Below are positions 18,281-27,583 of a DNA stretch of 64,000 bases, piece after piece. Both the position numbers and the translations under genes were made by a program. The notes beneath the pieces were generated by a model, which was given only the letters and a program-made list of their open reading frames with translations, was not told where the DNA came from and ran no database searches. The first letter of the stretch is position 1; each line of letters begins with the position of its first letter. Source of the DNA: Rhodanobacter sp. B05 (GTDB lineage Bacteria; Pseudomonadota; Gammaproteobacteria; Xanthomonadales; Rhodanobacteraceae); the NCBI RefSeq assembly GCF_002001085.1, contig NZ_MUNU01000015.1, forward strand, positions 248,001 to 312,000. The letters are read 5' to 3'.

Positions 18281-18750
18281 ACGGGAAGATCGAAATCGGT
18301 CCAATCTGGCCATTGCCCGACGAGGCGGCGACGGCGGCGCTGGCAATGCGCGTGGCGACGCTGCTGGATGACGGGCTGGTGTTCTACCTGCACGGTCCGC
18401 TCGGTGCCGGCAAGACCAGCTTCGCGCGTGCCTTGCTGACCGCCCTCGGCGTGGGGGAGCGGGTGAAGAGCCCGACCTACAGCCTGATGGAGGGTTACAT
18501 GGCGCGGGAACGGCCGGCCTGGCACCTGGATCTGTATCGCATTGCCGATCCGGGCGAGCTCGAATGGCTGGGTCTGGACGCGCTGACCGACCCGGGCGCG
18601 CTGGTGCTGGTGGAGTGGCCGGAGCGCGGCGCGGGTGCGTTGCCGGCCGCTGATCTCGAGCTTCGCCTCGACTATGCCGGCGAGGGCCGTCAGGCGCAGC
18701 TGCGCGCGTTCACTCCGCGTGGCGACAGGTTGCTCCGACAGTTGTCTTGA
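18277..18750 (+). CDS. tsaE: tRNA threonylcarbamoyladenosine biosynthesis ATPase TsaE
   Basis: This 157-residue P-loop ATPase supports the TsaB-TsaD complex in t6A37 modification of tRNA. It has LHGPLGAGKTSFARALL (Walker A, about residues 40-56), VKSPTYSLMEGY and HLDLYRI. The start overlaps nnr by ATGA, indicating coupling. About 175 bases separate it from amiC. Confidence 0.95.
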   Translation: MNGKIEIGPIWPLPDEAATAALAMRVATLLDDGLVFYLHGPLGAGKTSFARALLTALGVGERVKSPTYSLMEGYMARERPAWHLDLYRIADPGELEWLGLDALTDPGALVLVEWPERGAGALPAADLELRLDYAGEGRQAQLRAFTPRGDRLLRQLS

Positions 18751-18925
18751 ACGTGGCCAAGTGCCGATTTTTGCTTGATATTTCCCTGATCCCCTGATTC
18801 CGGCAAGGATCTGTTCGGAATGCGCGACTTGCAGCCAATAACTTGATATCGCCTGATGAATGACGCGCAGGCCTTGGATATTAAAAGAAAAACCCCTATT
18901 GCATTCGACCCATGACTGCGTTTCA

Positions 18926-20389
18926 ATGCGGCTCATGAGGGGCTACCTGAACAACTTGGCCGGTCTTGTCGTCGCTGCGCTTTTGGCGGGTGCCCCGCTG
19001 GGCGGCGCGCGCGCCGCCGAGGTGAAGGATGCACGGGTATGGGCCGGCCCGGAGTACACCCGCGTGGTGCTCGATGCCAATGGCCCCCTGCAATACAAGA
19101 TCGAGCAGAAGGGCGGCCAGATCGTGGTCGAGCTGGGCGACAGCCAGGCGGCGGCCGATTTTTCCGCACCTGCGGCGCAGGGGCTCTACCGGGGCTTGAG
19201 CCAGGCCCGCAGCGGCAACAATCTGCGGCTCACCGCCAACGTCGACCCGTCCAGCCAGCTCAAGAGCTTCGTGCTTGCCCCCGCCGGTGGCGAGGATTTC
19301 CGGCTGGTGCTGGATCTCTATCCGGGCAAGGCCAAGCTTGCCGGCAGCGTTGCCACCCAGGCACCGCCTGCGGCGGCCCCGTCGTACAGCAACCCGACCC
19401 ACAGCCGCCGGGTGGCCGCCGAGCAGGCGGCGGCGATGCTCAACGGGCAGCGCGCGGTCGTGGTGGCGATCGACGCAGGCCACGGCGGCAAGGACCAGGG
19501 CGCCCACGGCCCCGGCGGCACCCTGGAAAAGAACGTCACCCTGGCGGTGGCGCGCGACCTGGCGGCGCAGATCAATCGCCAGCCGGGCATGAAGGCGGTG
19601 CTGACCCGTGATGGCGATTACTTCATTCCTCTGGCCCAGCGCTACAAGATCGCCCGCGAGAACAACGCCGACCTGTTCGTCTCGATCCACGCCGACTCCT
19701 TCACCAGTGACGACGCCAGGGGTTCGTCGGTGTGGGTATTGTCGTCGCGCGGCAAGACCAGCATGGCCGCCCGCTGGCTCGCCGATGGCCAGAACCGGTC
19801 CGACCTGATCGGTGGAGTCAGCCTGGACGACAAGAACGACGGGCTGGCCAAGGTGCTGCTGGACTTGCAGCAGGGTTGGGCCATGCAGGCCAGCGACGAG
19901 GTTGCCGGCAACGTGCTCAAGGCATTGGCGAAACTGGGGCCGACCCATCGTGGCTACGTCGAGCGCGCCAACTTCGTGGTGCTGCGTTCGCCTGACGTGC
20001 CCTCGATCCTGGTCGAGACCGCATTCATCAGCAATCCGCTGGAGGAGCGCAAGCTGCGCGACCCCGGCCACCAGAAGCTGCTCGCCGAAGCGGTGATGAG
20101 CGGCGTGAAGAACTATTTCGAGTCGACGCCGCCGCTTGGCACGTGGTTCGCGGCGCAGGCCGCGCAGCGCAACGGCACCCGCGTCGCCTCCGTCAGCGGT
20201 GCGGGCGCGGCGGTCGCCGCGATCGGCCAGCCATCCTCGCGTTCGGACACGCACAAGGTCGGGCCCGGCGAGAGCCTGAGCAGCATCGCGCGGCAATATG
20301 GGGTCAGCGTGGGCGCGCTGAAGAGCGCAAACCAGATCAACAGCAACAGCGTGCGTGCCGGGGCCTTGCTGACGATTCCGTCGAGCTGA
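18926..20389 (+). CDS. amiC: N-acetylmuramoyl-L-alanine amidase AmiC type with AMIN and LysM domains
   Basis: This 487-residue periplasmic amidase cleaves the stem peptide from septal peptidoglycan at division. It has a signal peptide (AGLVVAALLAGAPLGGARA), an AMIN targeting domain (about 28-135), an Amidase_3 zinc domain (about 170-395: VVVAIDAGHGGKDQGAHGPGG with the Zn His, SIHADSF, SILVETAFISNPLEE with the catalytic Glu) and a C-terminal LysM (SLSSIARQYGVSVGALKSAN). I chose ATG 18926; 18935 also gives a good signal peptide. It precedes mutL by 34 bases. Confidence 0.93.
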   Translation: MRLMRGYLNNLAGLVVAALLAGAPLGGARAAEVKDARVWAGPEYTRVVLDANGPLQYKIEQKGGQIVVELGDSQAAADFSAPAAQGLYRGLSQARSGNNLRLTANVDPSSQLKSFVLAPAGGEDFRLVLDLYPGKAKLAGSVATQAPPAAAPSYSNPTHSRRVAAEQAAAMLNGQRAVVVAIDAGHGGKDQGAHGPGGTLEKNVTLAVARDLAAQINRQPGMKAVLTRDGDYFIPLAQRYKIARENNADLFVSIHADSFTSDDARGSSVWVLSSRGKTSMAARWLADGQNRSDLIGGVSLDDKNDGLAKVLLDLQQGWAMQASDEVAGNVLKALAKLGPTHRGYVERANFVVLRSPDVPSILVETAFISNPLEERKLRDPGHQKLLAEAVMSGVKNYFESTPPLGTWFAAQAAQRNGTRVASVSGAGAAVAAIGQPSSRSDTHKVGPGESLSSIARQYGVSVGALKSANQINSNSVRAGALLTIPSS

Positions 20390-20423
20390 CGGCGCGGCAC
20401 TCGTTCGCTGCTAAAGTTCGCGG

Positions 20424-22226
20424 ATGTCCGCGATCCGCCTGCTTCCTCCCGAACTCATCAACCAGATCGCCGCCGGCGAAGTCATCGAGCGGCCGTCGTC
20501 CGTGGTCAAGGAACTGGTCGAGAACAGCCTCGATGCCGGCGCCACGCGGATCGAGGTGGATATCGAAGCCGGTGGCGCACGCCTGATCCGCGTGCGCGAC
20601 GACGGCGGCGGCATTCACGTCGACGAGTTGCCGCTGGCGGTGGCCTCGCATGCGACCAGCAAGATCGGCAGTTTCGACGACTTGGAGCACGTCGCCAGCA
20701 TGGGTTTTCGCGGCGAGGCGCTGGCCTCGGTGTCGTCGGTGTCGCGCTTTGCGCTGACCTCGCGCGTGCGCGGCCAGGACGCGGCGTTCCGGGTCGAGGT
20801 CGACGGTGGCAAGTTGCAGGCGGCGCGACCGGCGCAGCATCCGCCGGGCACCAGCGTCGAGGTGCGCGACCTGTTCCACAACGTGCCGGCGCGACGGAAA
20901 TTCATGCGCGCCGAGCGCACCGAGTTCGCCCACATCGACGACCTGCTCAAGTCGCTGGCACTGGCGCGCAGCGCGGTGGAGTTCCGGCTCAGCCACAACG
21001 GCAAGCCGGTGCGCATCTGGAAAGTGGCGCGCGATGAGCAGGCCGCGCTGCAGCGGGTCGCCGAGGTGCTCGGTGCAGAGTTTCCGGCGCAGAGTCTGCG
21101 CATCGATCACGCCGCGGCCGGACTGCATCTGTCCGGCTGGGTCGGCTTGCCCACCGCATCGCGGGCGCAGGCGGACTCGCAGTATTTCTACGTCAACGGT
21201 CGGCTGGTGCGCGATCGCATCGTGGCGCATGCGGTACGCCAGGCGTATGCCGACGTGCTGTTCCACGGCCGCCATGCGGCCTTCGTGCTGTACCTGGAAC
21301 TCGATCCGGCCGGGGTCGACGTGAACGTGCACCCGGCCAAGCACGAGGTGCGCTTCCGCGAGCAGCGGCTGGTGCACGATTTCCTGTTTCGCACCCTGCA
21401 CGAGGCACTGGCGCAGACGCGTGCCGGGCAGGTGGTTTCGCAGGCACAGGAGGCTGGCGGCAGTCTGCGCATGTCCGGCACCTCGACGCCGATGCCCATG
21501 CCGCAGGCCTGGTCGGCGCGCGCCGACCAGAGCCGCTTGTCACTGGGCGTGCGCGACGAACCGCTGGCCGACTATGCCGCGCTGCTTGGCGAATCGCCGC
21601 GTACGTCGCCGCTGGCCGAGGCCGAGGCCGAGCCCGGCGAGGCCCCGCCGCTGGGTTTCGCGATCGCCCAGCTCAAGAGCATCTACGTGCTAGCCGAGAA
21701 TGCGCACGGGCTGATCCTGGTGGACATGCACGCAGCGCACGAGCGGATCACCTACGAGAAACTGAAGTCCGGCCGCTCCGGCAGCAACCTGCGCTCGCAG
21801 ATGCTGCTGGTGCCGCTGTCGATCGCGGTCAGCGCGAAGGAAGCGGCGGCGGCGGAGGAATACGCCGAAGCGCTGGCCGGTTGGGGTCTCGAGTTGTCGC
21901 GCAGCGGCCCGGCGAGCATTGTGGTTCGCCGCATTCCGGCCTTGCTGGAAGGCGCCGATGTCGCGCAGCTGAGCCGTGACGTATTGTCGGAGCTGGCCCA
22001 GCACGGCAGTTCGCGCCGGCTGCAGGAACTGGAAAACGGGCTGCTCTCGACCATGGCCTGCCATGGCTCGGTGCGCGCCGGTCGCCGCCTGAGCATTCCG
22101 GAAATGAACGCCCTGTTGCGCGAGATGGAGGCCACCGAGCGTTCCGGACAGTGCAATCATGGGCGTCCGACCTGGGTGCAGCTGAGCGTGGCCGAGCTCG
22201 ACAAGTTGTTCATGCGCGGTCGTTGA
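20424..22226 (+). CDS. mutL: DNA mismatch repair protein MutL
   Basis: This 600-residue GHKL ATPase couples MutS recognition to strand incision. The N-terminal ATPase region has [46 protein letters not shown] and the STT-like segment; the C-terminal dimerisation domain begins near residue 410. A Pro/Glu-rich linker (about 350-405) separates them. The endonuclease motif DQHAAHERI is here DMHAAHERI and the second metal motif is not evident, so it may lack nuclease activity as in enterobacteria. That last point is an inference. Confidence 0.95.
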   Translation: MSAIRLLPPELINQIAAGEVIERPSSVVKELVENSLDAGATRIEVDIEAGGARLIRVRDDGGGIHVDELPLAVASHATSKIGSFDDLEHVASMGFRGEALASVSSVSRFALTSRVRGQDAAFRVEVDGGKLQAARPAQHPPGTSVEVRDLFHNVPARRKFMRAERTEFAHIDDLLKSLALARSAVEFRLSHNGKPVRIWKVARDEQAALQRVAEVLGAEFPAQSLRIDHAAAGLHLSGWVGLPTASRAQADSQYFYVNGRLVRDRIVAHAVRQAYADVLFHGRHAAFVLYLELDPAGVDVNVHPAKHEVRFREQRLVHDFLFRTLHEALAQTRAGQVVSQAQEAGGSLRMSGTSTPMPMPQAWSARADQSRLSLGVRDEPLADYAALLGESPRTSPLAEAEAEPGEAPPLGFAIAQLKSIYVLAENAHGLILVDMHAAHERITYEKLKSGRSGSNLRSQMLLVPLSIAVSAKEAAAAEEYAEALAGWGLELSRSGPASIVVRRIPALLEGADVAQLSRDVLSELAQHGSSRRLQELENGLLSTMACHGSVRAGRRLSIPEMNALLREMEATERSGQCNHGRPTWVQLSVAELDKLFMRGR

Positions 22227-22261
22227 CCTGCCCCGATGAAACCGTTCCCCTGGAGTTGACG

Positions 22262-23167
22262 ATGTTTCGTACCAGCTTTCTTGTTGCCGCCACTATTCTG
22301 GGAGTCGTTACCGTGCACGCCACCGACGTCGACAGTTACAAGCACAGCATCGAGCAGTGGCATGCCGGTCGCGTCGAGCGGTTGACCGCACCCGACGGCT
22401 GGCTGAGCCTGATCGGGCTGGAGTGGCTCAAGCCTGGCGCCAACCGGGTCGGTAGCGCGACGGACAACGACATCGTGCTGAAAGCCGGGCCGGCGCATCT
22501 GGGTGTGGTGACGTTTGCCGCAGATGGCAGCGTGCAGATCACCCTGGCCGCGGGTAGCGGGGCCCTCGTCGACGGCAAGGCCGCGCAACAAGCGACGTTG
22601 ATCGACGATGCGCACGCCGGCGACGCCACGCCGACCACGGTGAGTTTCGGCGCCGCGAGCTTCTACGTGATCGATCGCGACGGCCGCAAGGGGCTGCGCG
22701 TGAAGGACACCGAGTCACCCGGTCGCAGGCATTTCGTCGGTATCGACTCGTTCCCGATCGACCCGTCCTGGCGGATCGAGGCCGCCTGGGTGCCGGCCAA
22801 ACCCGGCGAGACGCTGGAGATGGGCACCGCCATCGGCACCATCGACAAGTTCCCGGTGCCGGGCAAGCTGGAATTCACCCGCGACGGCAAGCACTTCGAA
22901 TTGCTGCCGGTGATCGAGGAACCCGGCGACGCGCAATACTTCATCGTGTTCGCCGACCGTACCAGCGGCAAGGAAACCTATGGTGCCGCGCGTTTCCTCT
23001 ATATCGATCCGCCGAAGGATGGCAAGGTCGTGCTGGATTTCAACAAGGCCTACAACCCGCCATGCGCCTTCACGCCGTTCGCCACCTGCCCGCTGGCGCC
23101 ACCGGAAAATCGCCTGAATCTGCGCGTGACCGCCGGCGAGAAGAAATACGCCGGCGGGCATGATTGA
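22262..23167 (+). CDS. DUF1684 domain-containing exported protein
   Basis: This 301-residue protein has a short signal peptide (MFRTSFLVAATILGVVTVHA) and the DUF1684 signature: IEQWHAGRVERLTAPDGWLS near the start and FNKAYNPPCAFTPFATCPLAPPENRL near the end, where Cys, Asn and Pro residues are conserved. The family is widespread but of unknown function. ATG 22262 follows CTGGAG at proper distance, 35 bases after mutL. A REP-tandem element follows directly. Confidence 0.86.
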   Translation: MFRTSFLVAATILGVVTVHATDVDSYKHSIEQWHAGRVERLTAPDGWLSLIGLEWLKPGANRVGSATDNDIVLKAGPAHLGVVTFAADGSVQITLAAGSGALVDGKAAQQATLIDDAHAGDATPTTVSFGAASFYVIDRDGRKGLRVKDTESPGRRHFVGIDSFPIDPSWRIEAAWVPAKPGETLEMGTAIGTIDKFPVPGKLEFTRDGKHFELLPVIEEPGDAQYFIVFADRTSGKETYGAARFLYIDPPKDGKVVLDFNKAYNPPCAFTPFATCPLAPPENRLNLRVTAGEKKYAGGHD

Positions 23168-23192
23168 TCGTGGTCCCACGGATTGCCGCCCA

Positions 23193-23368
23193 CCCGTAGG
23201 AGCCCGCTTGCGGGCGATGCTCTTTTCACGGGATTCGGAAATCGGGATTCGGAAATCGGAATTCGGAAATCGGGATTCGGGATTCGGGATTCGGGATTCG
23301 GGATTCGGGATTCGGGATTCGGGATTCGGGATTCGGAAGAGCATCGCCTGCAAGCGGGCTCCTACGGG
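23193..23368. repeat. GTAG-type REP inverted repeat enclosing GGGATTC tandem repeats
   Basis: Outer arms of 32 bases (23193-23224 and 23337-23368) beginning CCCGTAGGAGCCCGCTTGCG are inverted with one mismatch. The interior holds 14-base units (GGGATTCGGAAATC, about three copies) and then nine perfect GGGATTC heptamers (23272-23334). GTAGGAGC-headed hairpins are REP elements typically mobilised by RAYT transposases in Pseudomonas and Xanthomonadaceae; no such gene is in the window. It lies between the convergent DUF1684 and enoyl-CoA hydratase genes. Confidence 0.88.
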
Positions 23369-23377
23369 GGCTTTGGG

Positions 23378-24160
23378 TCAGCACCCCTTGAACTCGGCCT
23401 TGCGCTTCTCCAGGAACGCCGCCGTGCCTTCGCGCATGTCGTCGGTGGAGAAGGCCAGCGCGAAGCCCTGGGTCTCGAACTCCAGGCCCTGGTCGAGCGC
23501 GGTTTCGCCACCTTGCAGCACCGCGTCGAGAATGCCCGCTGCCGCCAGTGGCGCGGCCGCGGCCAACTGGTCGGCGAGTGCGTTCACTGCCTCATCCAGC
23601 GCCTCGGCGGCGACGAGGCGGGTGACCAGGCCCAGTTCGAAGGCGCGCTGGGCATGGATCACGGCACCGGTCAGGCACAGCTCCAGTGCTGCGCCACGAC
23701 CGGCCAGACGCAGCAGGCGCTGGGTGCCGCCGAAGCCGGGGATCAGGCCGAGGTTGATTTCCGGCTGGCCGAACTTGGCCTTTTCGCTGGCCACGCGCAG
23801 GTGGCAGGCCATCGCCAGTTCCATGCCGCCGCCGAGCGCGAAACCCTGGATGCGCGCGATCACCGGCTTGCCCAGCCGCTCGATCGAACTCATCAGGCGC
23901 TGGCCGGTGCGCGAGAATGCCTGCGCCTGGACCGGCGCATAACCATGCATCTCGGCGATATCGGCACCGGCGACGAACGCCTTCTCGCCGGCGCCGGTCA
24001 GTACCACCACGCGCACGGCATCGTCCTGGGCGGCCTGGGCGAATGCCAGCGTCAGCTCGTTGAGGGTCTCGCGATTCAGCGCGTTGAGCTTGTCGGGGCG
24101 GTTCACTACGATCGTGCGCACCGCGCCGCGGTTACTGGTTTCCAGGTTGCGATAGGCCAT
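23378..24160 (-). CDS. Enoyl-CoA hydratase/isomerase family protein
   Basis: This 260-residue crotonase-fold protein has the oxyanion-hole segments GEKAFVAGADIAEM and IQGFALGGGMELAMACHLRVA, and the catalytic region GQPEINLGLIPGFGGTQRLLRL with Glu residues at the two expected sites. It should hydrate 2-enoyl-CoA in fatty-acid or amino-acid breakdown. It stands alone, so its pathway cannot be fixed; similarity is to FadB1x/PaaF-like short hydratases. Confidence 0.9.
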   Translation of the reverse strand: MAYRNLETSNRGAVRTIVVNRPDKLNALNRETLNELTLAFAQAAQDDAVRVVVLTGAGEKAFVAGADIAEMHGYAPVQAQAFSRTGQRLMSSIERLGKPVIARIQGFALGGGMELAMACHLRVASEKAKFGQPEINLGLIPGFGGTQRLLRLAGRGAALELCLTGAVIHAQRAFELGLVTRLVAAEALDEAVNALADQLAAAAPLAAAGILDAVLQGGETALDQGLEFETQGFALAFSTDDMREGTAAFLEKRKAEFKGC

Positions 24161-24314
24161 GACAGGTTCCTTCGAAGACTCGGCTGACGATGGTAGCAGC
24201 GGGAACCTTTGCCGGCGGCGGGGTTCTCAAGGCCGTGTGCGTGCTCGACGCGCATGCACGCGGACGGCAAGGGATGCGCACGCGAATCCTTCTCACGACT
24301 CAAGGCATGGATCG

Positions 24315-25052
24315 ATGGCGACTGGCGCGACACATCTGGGTGGATTCCTGCTCGTGGGCATGCTGCTCGGCGGCGCGCTGCACGCGCAGGGCCATGCTCC
24401 CGCGCCGAGCCCCGCGACGAAGCCCGACAAGGCCAAGCTGTCTTATGCGATCGGCTACCAGATCGGCAGCCGATTCGCCGACGGCACGCCGGACGTGGAC
24501 CTGCCCACGCTGCAGCGGGCGATCGCCGATGCCTATGCCAAGCGCAATCCCAGCGTGTCGATGCAGGACATGCATGCGCAACTGCGCAGCCTCCAGCGCG
24601 AGATGCATGCCAATGCGCTGGCCGAATTCAAGCGTATCGCCGCGGCCAATGCGCGCAAGAGTGCCGACTTCATGGCGCACAACCGGCAGCAACCGGGTGT
24701 GGTGCAACTGCCCTCGGGCATCCAGTACCTGGTGCTGAGCAAGGGTTCCGGTACGGTCAGTCCGACCGTGACCAGCAGGGTGACGGTGAACTACCGCGGC
24801 ATGCTGGTCGATGGCACTGAATTTGACAGCACCTGGGCGCACGGGGCGCCGGTGAGTTTTTCGGTGAACGGCGTCATTCCGGGCTGGCGCGACGTGATCC
24901 CGCGCATGCATGTGGGCGATCGCTGGAAGGTGGTGATTCCGCCGCAGCTGGCGTATGGCGAAGAAGGCGAGTTGCCACGGATCGGGCCGAACGAGGCGCT
25001 GGTGTTCGAGATCAAGCTGCTGGCGATCAAGTCCGATCATGAGCAGCCCTGA
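24315..25052 (+). CDS. FKBP-type peptidyl-prolyl cis-trans isomerase, periplasmic
   Basis: This 245-residue protein has a signal peptide (LGGFLLVGMLLGGALHA), an N-terminal dimerisation domain (about 40-130, SYAIGYQIGSRFAD) and a C-terminal FKBP domain (about 140-240: VTVNYRGMLVDGTEFDSTW, VIPGWRDVIPRMHVGDRWKVVIPPQLAYG). The layout is that of Mip/FkpA, a periplasmic fold helper. ATG 24315 is chosen because longer readings begin with Arg-rich non-conserved sequence. Confidence 0.9.
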   Translation: MATGATHLGGFLLVGMLLGGALHAQGHAPAPSPATKPDKAKLSYAIGYQIGSRFADGTPDVDLPTLQRAIADAYAKRNPSVSMQDMHAQLRSLQREMHANALAEFKRIAAANARKSADFMAHNRQQPGVVQLPSGIQYLVLSKGSGTVSPTVTSRVTVNYRGMLVDGTEFDSTWAHGAPVSFSVNGVIPGWRDVIPRMHVGDRWKVVIPPQLAYGEEGELPRIGPNEALVFEIKLLAIKSDHEQP

Positions 25053-25079
25053 GTGGTGCCGGTGTTACCATGAACCGGC

Positions 25080-25271
25080 ATGTCGAACGCCCCGGATCCC
25101 CTGCAAAACCTTCCTCTGACTCCTTGCACCGGCGTCTGCCGGCTGGACGAGCGTGGCTACTGCGTGGGCTGCCGGCGCACGGGCGAGGAAATCGGTCGCT
25201 GGCGGGCGATGAGCGACTTCGAACGGCTGCATGTCATGCAGGTGATCCTGCCGGGCCGCAGGCAGCCGTGA
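25080..25271 (+). CDS. DUF1289 family small Cys-rich protein
   Basis: This 63-residue protein has the pattern TPCTGVCRLDERGYCVGCRRTGEEI: four cysteines typical of DUF1289, proposed to bind metal or Fe-S. Function is unknown. Its TGA overlaps the ATG of the NUDIX gene (TGATG), so the two are likely translated together, and the sulfurtransferase follows in the same run. Confidence 0.88.
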   Translation: MSNAPDPLQNLPLTPCTGVCRLDERGYCVGCRRTGEEIGRWRAMSDFERLHVMQVILPGRRQP

Positions 25272-25861
25272 TGGAGGCCGTGGCCCAGGCGCTGCTGCCG
25301 CTGTCGGCGCCGCCGACGGGGCCGGGCTGGAACCACGCCGAGATGAGCGACCTGCTGGGCAACCGTACGCGCCAGCCGGCGGCGGTGCTGGTCGGCATTC
25401 GTGAGGGCGCGCAGCCGCGGCTGGTGCTTACCGTGCGCACCGACCACCTGCAGGACCATGCTGGCCAGGTGGCGTTTCCTGGCGGCCGCAGCGAGCCCGA
25501 GGATGGTGATGCCCTGGCCACCGCCTTGCGCGAGAGTGAGGAGGAAATCGGCCTCGATCGCAGCCTGGTGATGCCGCTGGGCTACCTGGATCGTTTCGAG
25601 ACGATCAGCGGTTTCTGCATCACCCCGGTGGTGGCGAAGATTGCGTCGCATGCGCGCCTGTACCCCGCGCCGGACGAGGTCGCCGAGGTGTTCGAGGTGC
25701 CGCTGGCGTTCCTGCTGGATCCGGCCAACTTGCGCCGCTACACCATGGAGTTTCGCGGCCACCAGCGCCCGATGGTGGAGTTCATCCACGCCGGGCATCG
25801 CATCTGGGGTGCTACCGCCGCGATGCTCTGCAACCTGCTGCAAAGGATGGAGCGGACATGA
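25271..25861 (+). CDS. CoA pyrophosphatase (NUDIX, NudL/YeaB family)
   Basis: This 196-residue NUDIX hydrolase has the box GGRSEPEDGDALATALRESE continuing into EEIGL, preceded by the CoAse-specific LLGNRTRQPAAVLV and DHAGQVAFPGG. It should hydrolyse CoA and its derivatives to phosphopantetheine and ADP. The start at ATG 25271 overlaps the DUF1289 stop; the stop overlaps the sulfurtransferase start (ATGA). Confidence 0.92.
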   Translation: MEAVAQALLPLSAPPTGPGWNHAEMSDLLGNRTRQPAAVLVGIREGAQPRLVLTVRTDHLQDHAGQVAFPGGRSEPEDGDALATALRESEEEIGLDRSLVMPLGYLDRFETISGFCITPVVAKIASHARLYPAPDEVAEVFEVPLAFLLDPANLRRYTMEFRGHQRPMVEFIHAGHRIWGATAAMLCNLLQRMERT

Positions 25862-26706
25862 CGCTGAAGACCACCCTCATCGATGCTGCCGAGCTTGCGG
25901 CGCTGCCGCCGGAATCGGTGCTGATCGTGGACTGCCGTTTCGCGCTGGCGGATCCGGCGCAGGGTGAGCGCGATTATCGCGACGGCCATGTTCCGGGCGC
26001 GGTCTATGCCAGCCTCGATCGCGACCTGTCGGATCTGTCGCGCCAGGCCGAAGGGCTGGGCCGGCATCCGCTGCCGCCGGAATCGGCGTTCAACGCGCTG
26101 CTGTCGCGCTGGGGCTGGCGCAGCGGCATGCAGGTGGTCGCTTATGACACCGCCGGCGGCGCATTGGCCGCGGCGCGCCTGTGGTGGTTGCTACGCCTGG
26201 TGGGCATCCAGGCTGCCGTGCTGGATGGCGGTTATGTCGCGTGGCTGGCCGCGGATCTGCCGATTGAAACCGGCGCGGCCACTTCGCGGGCAGGCAGCAA
26301 GCTGTCGTTGCACTATGACGAAAGCCAGGTTGTGCTCGATCACGCGGCGGTCGCCGATGGTGCTTCCGGCCAGTTGCTGGATGCGCGCGCCACGCCGCGC
26401 TACCGCGGTGACGTCGAACCGCTGGATCGGGTCGGCGGCCACGTGCCCGGCGCGTTGAACCGGCCGTTTGCCGACAACCTCGGCAGCGATGGCCGCTTCA
26501 AGCCGGCGGCGCAATTGCGCGACGAATTCATGGCTGTACTCGGTGCGACCGAACCATCGCGGGTGGTGCACATGTGCGGCTCCGGCGTTACCGCCTGCCA
26601 CAACCTGCTGGCGATGGAATACGCCGGCCTGCATGGTTCGCGGCTGTATGCACCGTCGTGGAGCGGCTGGGTCAGCGATCCGGCGCGTCCCGTCGCCACC
26701 GATTGA
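25858..26706 (+). CDS. sseA: Thiosulfate/3-mercaptopyruvate sulfurtransferase (tandem rhodanese)
   Basis: This 282-residue protein has two rhodanese domains (about 8-135 and 155-280). The N-terminal one is catalytically silent (DCRFALADPAQGERDYRDGHVPGAVY). The C-terminal one has the active-site loop VVHMCGSGVTACHNLLAM with Cys in CGSGVTA, which fits the mercaptopyruvate sulfurtransferase type. It transfers sulfane sulfur to thiols or cyanide. It is the last gene of a three-gene overlapping run and is followed by a REP hairpin. Confidence 0.92.
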   Translation: MTLKTTLIDAAELAALPPESVLIVDCRFALADPAQGERDYRDGHVPGAVYASLDRDLSDLSRQAEGLGRHPLPPESAFNALLSRWGWRSGMQVVAYDTAGGALAAARLWWLLRLVGIQAAVLDGGYVAWLAADLPIETGAATSRAGSKLSLHYDESQVVLDHAAVADGASGQLLDARATPRYRGDVEPLDRVGGHVPGALNRPFADNLGSDGRFKPAAQLRDEFMAVLGATEPSRVVHMCGSGVTACHNLLAMEYAGLHGSRLYAPSWSGWVSDPARPVATD

Positions 26707-26715
26707 GCTTCCGCT

Positions 26716-26808
26716 CGCGTAGGAGCCCGCTTGCGGGCGATGCTGTTGCTCTGATGCACGATGGAAGATTAAGAACAACAGCATCGCCCGCAAGCGGGCT
26801 CCTACGCG
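26716..26808. repeat. GTAG-type REP hairpin, perfect 33-bp arms
   Basis: Arms 26716-26748 and 26776-26808, beginning CGCGTAGGAGCCCGCTTGCG, are perfectly complementary over 33 bases around a 27-base loop. The sequence is the same family as the 23.2-kb element but with a unique loop. It lies between convergent sseA and an enoyl-CoA hydratase, where it can also terminate transcription. Confidence 0.92.
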
Positions 26809-26812
26809 TGGT

Positions 26813-27571
26813 TCATTTCTTGGCTTTGAGGCTTGCGACCAACTGCTGCAGTACGGCCTGCGTCTCGGGGTGGAAGAACGCCTCGACGAAATCGTCCAGC
26901 GGCAGCGCATCCACGTCGGCGTAGGCTCCGGCAAGATCGGCGCGCGCCAGGCGGCGGGTGGTCAGCATCGCGTGCGAAGGCAGCGCCAGCAGTTCACCCA
27001 GCCAGTGCAGCGCGCGCGTGGTGACCTGGTCGACCCCGGTCAGTTCGTCGACGAAACCGCAGGCGAGCGCCTCGGCGGAATCGATCATGGCGCCGGATAC
27101 CAGCAGCCGCTCGGCGCGATAGGCTCCGACCACGCGGCGCAGCGCCAGCTGGATCGCCTCGGGCACGATCAGGCCGACCTGTACTTCGTTGAGGCCGATC
27201 CGGTACGGGCCTTCGGCCATGACCCGGTAGTCGCAGAACAGTGCGAGCACCGCGCCACCGGCCGGGCTGTGGCCGGTGATCGCGGCCACCAGCGGGATCG
27301 GTGCGCGCGCCAGGTCGCCGCACAGCGCGAAGAATTCGCGCCAGTATTCGAGCACGCCCTGGCGGTCGCGCTGGAGCAGGGCAGGCACGTCGACGCCGGC
27401 GGAGAACAGCCCTTGCGCGCCGGACAGCACGATGCCGCGCACGCCTTCGCGGATGCTGCCGTCGATCGCCTTGCGCAGCGCCCGCAGCAGTTCCAGATTC
27501 AGTGCATTGACCGGCGGCCGCGCCAGCCGGATTTCGCGGATCGCGTGGTCATGGGTGGTCAGGTCGAGCAT
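26813..27571 (-). CDS. Enoyl-CoA hydratase/isomerase family protein (divergent)
   Basis: This 252-residue crotonase-fold protein has oxyanion-hole segments GLFSAGVDVPALL and ITGHSPAGGAVLALFCDYRVMA, followed by IGLNEVQVGLIVPEA. This resembles the dodecenoyl-CoA isomerase branch, with one Glu in the IGLNEVQ segment where hydratases carry two catalytic Glu residues. Isomerisation of 3-enoyl-CoA is therefore more likely than hydration, but this is inference. ATG 27571 follows CAGGAG, immediately inside a 162-bp palindromic element. Confidence 0.86.
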   Translation of the reverse strand: MLDLTTHDHAIREIRLARPPVNALNLELLRALRKAIDGSIREGVRGIVLSGAQGLFSAGVDVPALLQRDRQGVLEYWREFFALCGDLARAPIPLVAAITGHSPAGGAVLALFCDYRVMAEGPYRIGLNEVQVGLIVPEAIQLALRRVVGAYRAERLLVSGAMIDSAEALACGFVDELTGVDQVTTRALHWLGELLALPSHAMLTTRRLARADLAGAYADVDALPLDDFVEAFFHPETQAVLQQLVASLKAKK

Positions 27572-27583
27572 GGTGTACTCCTG

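Noticed and set aside
18770-18860. Another FNR-like motif (TTGATATTTCC...) before amiC
   Set aside because: Only one half-site matches and the second half does not fall at four-base spacing.
23229-23336. Possible CRISPR-like array
   Set aside because: The units are uninterrupted 7- and 14-base tandem repeats without unique spacers, and no cas genes are present.
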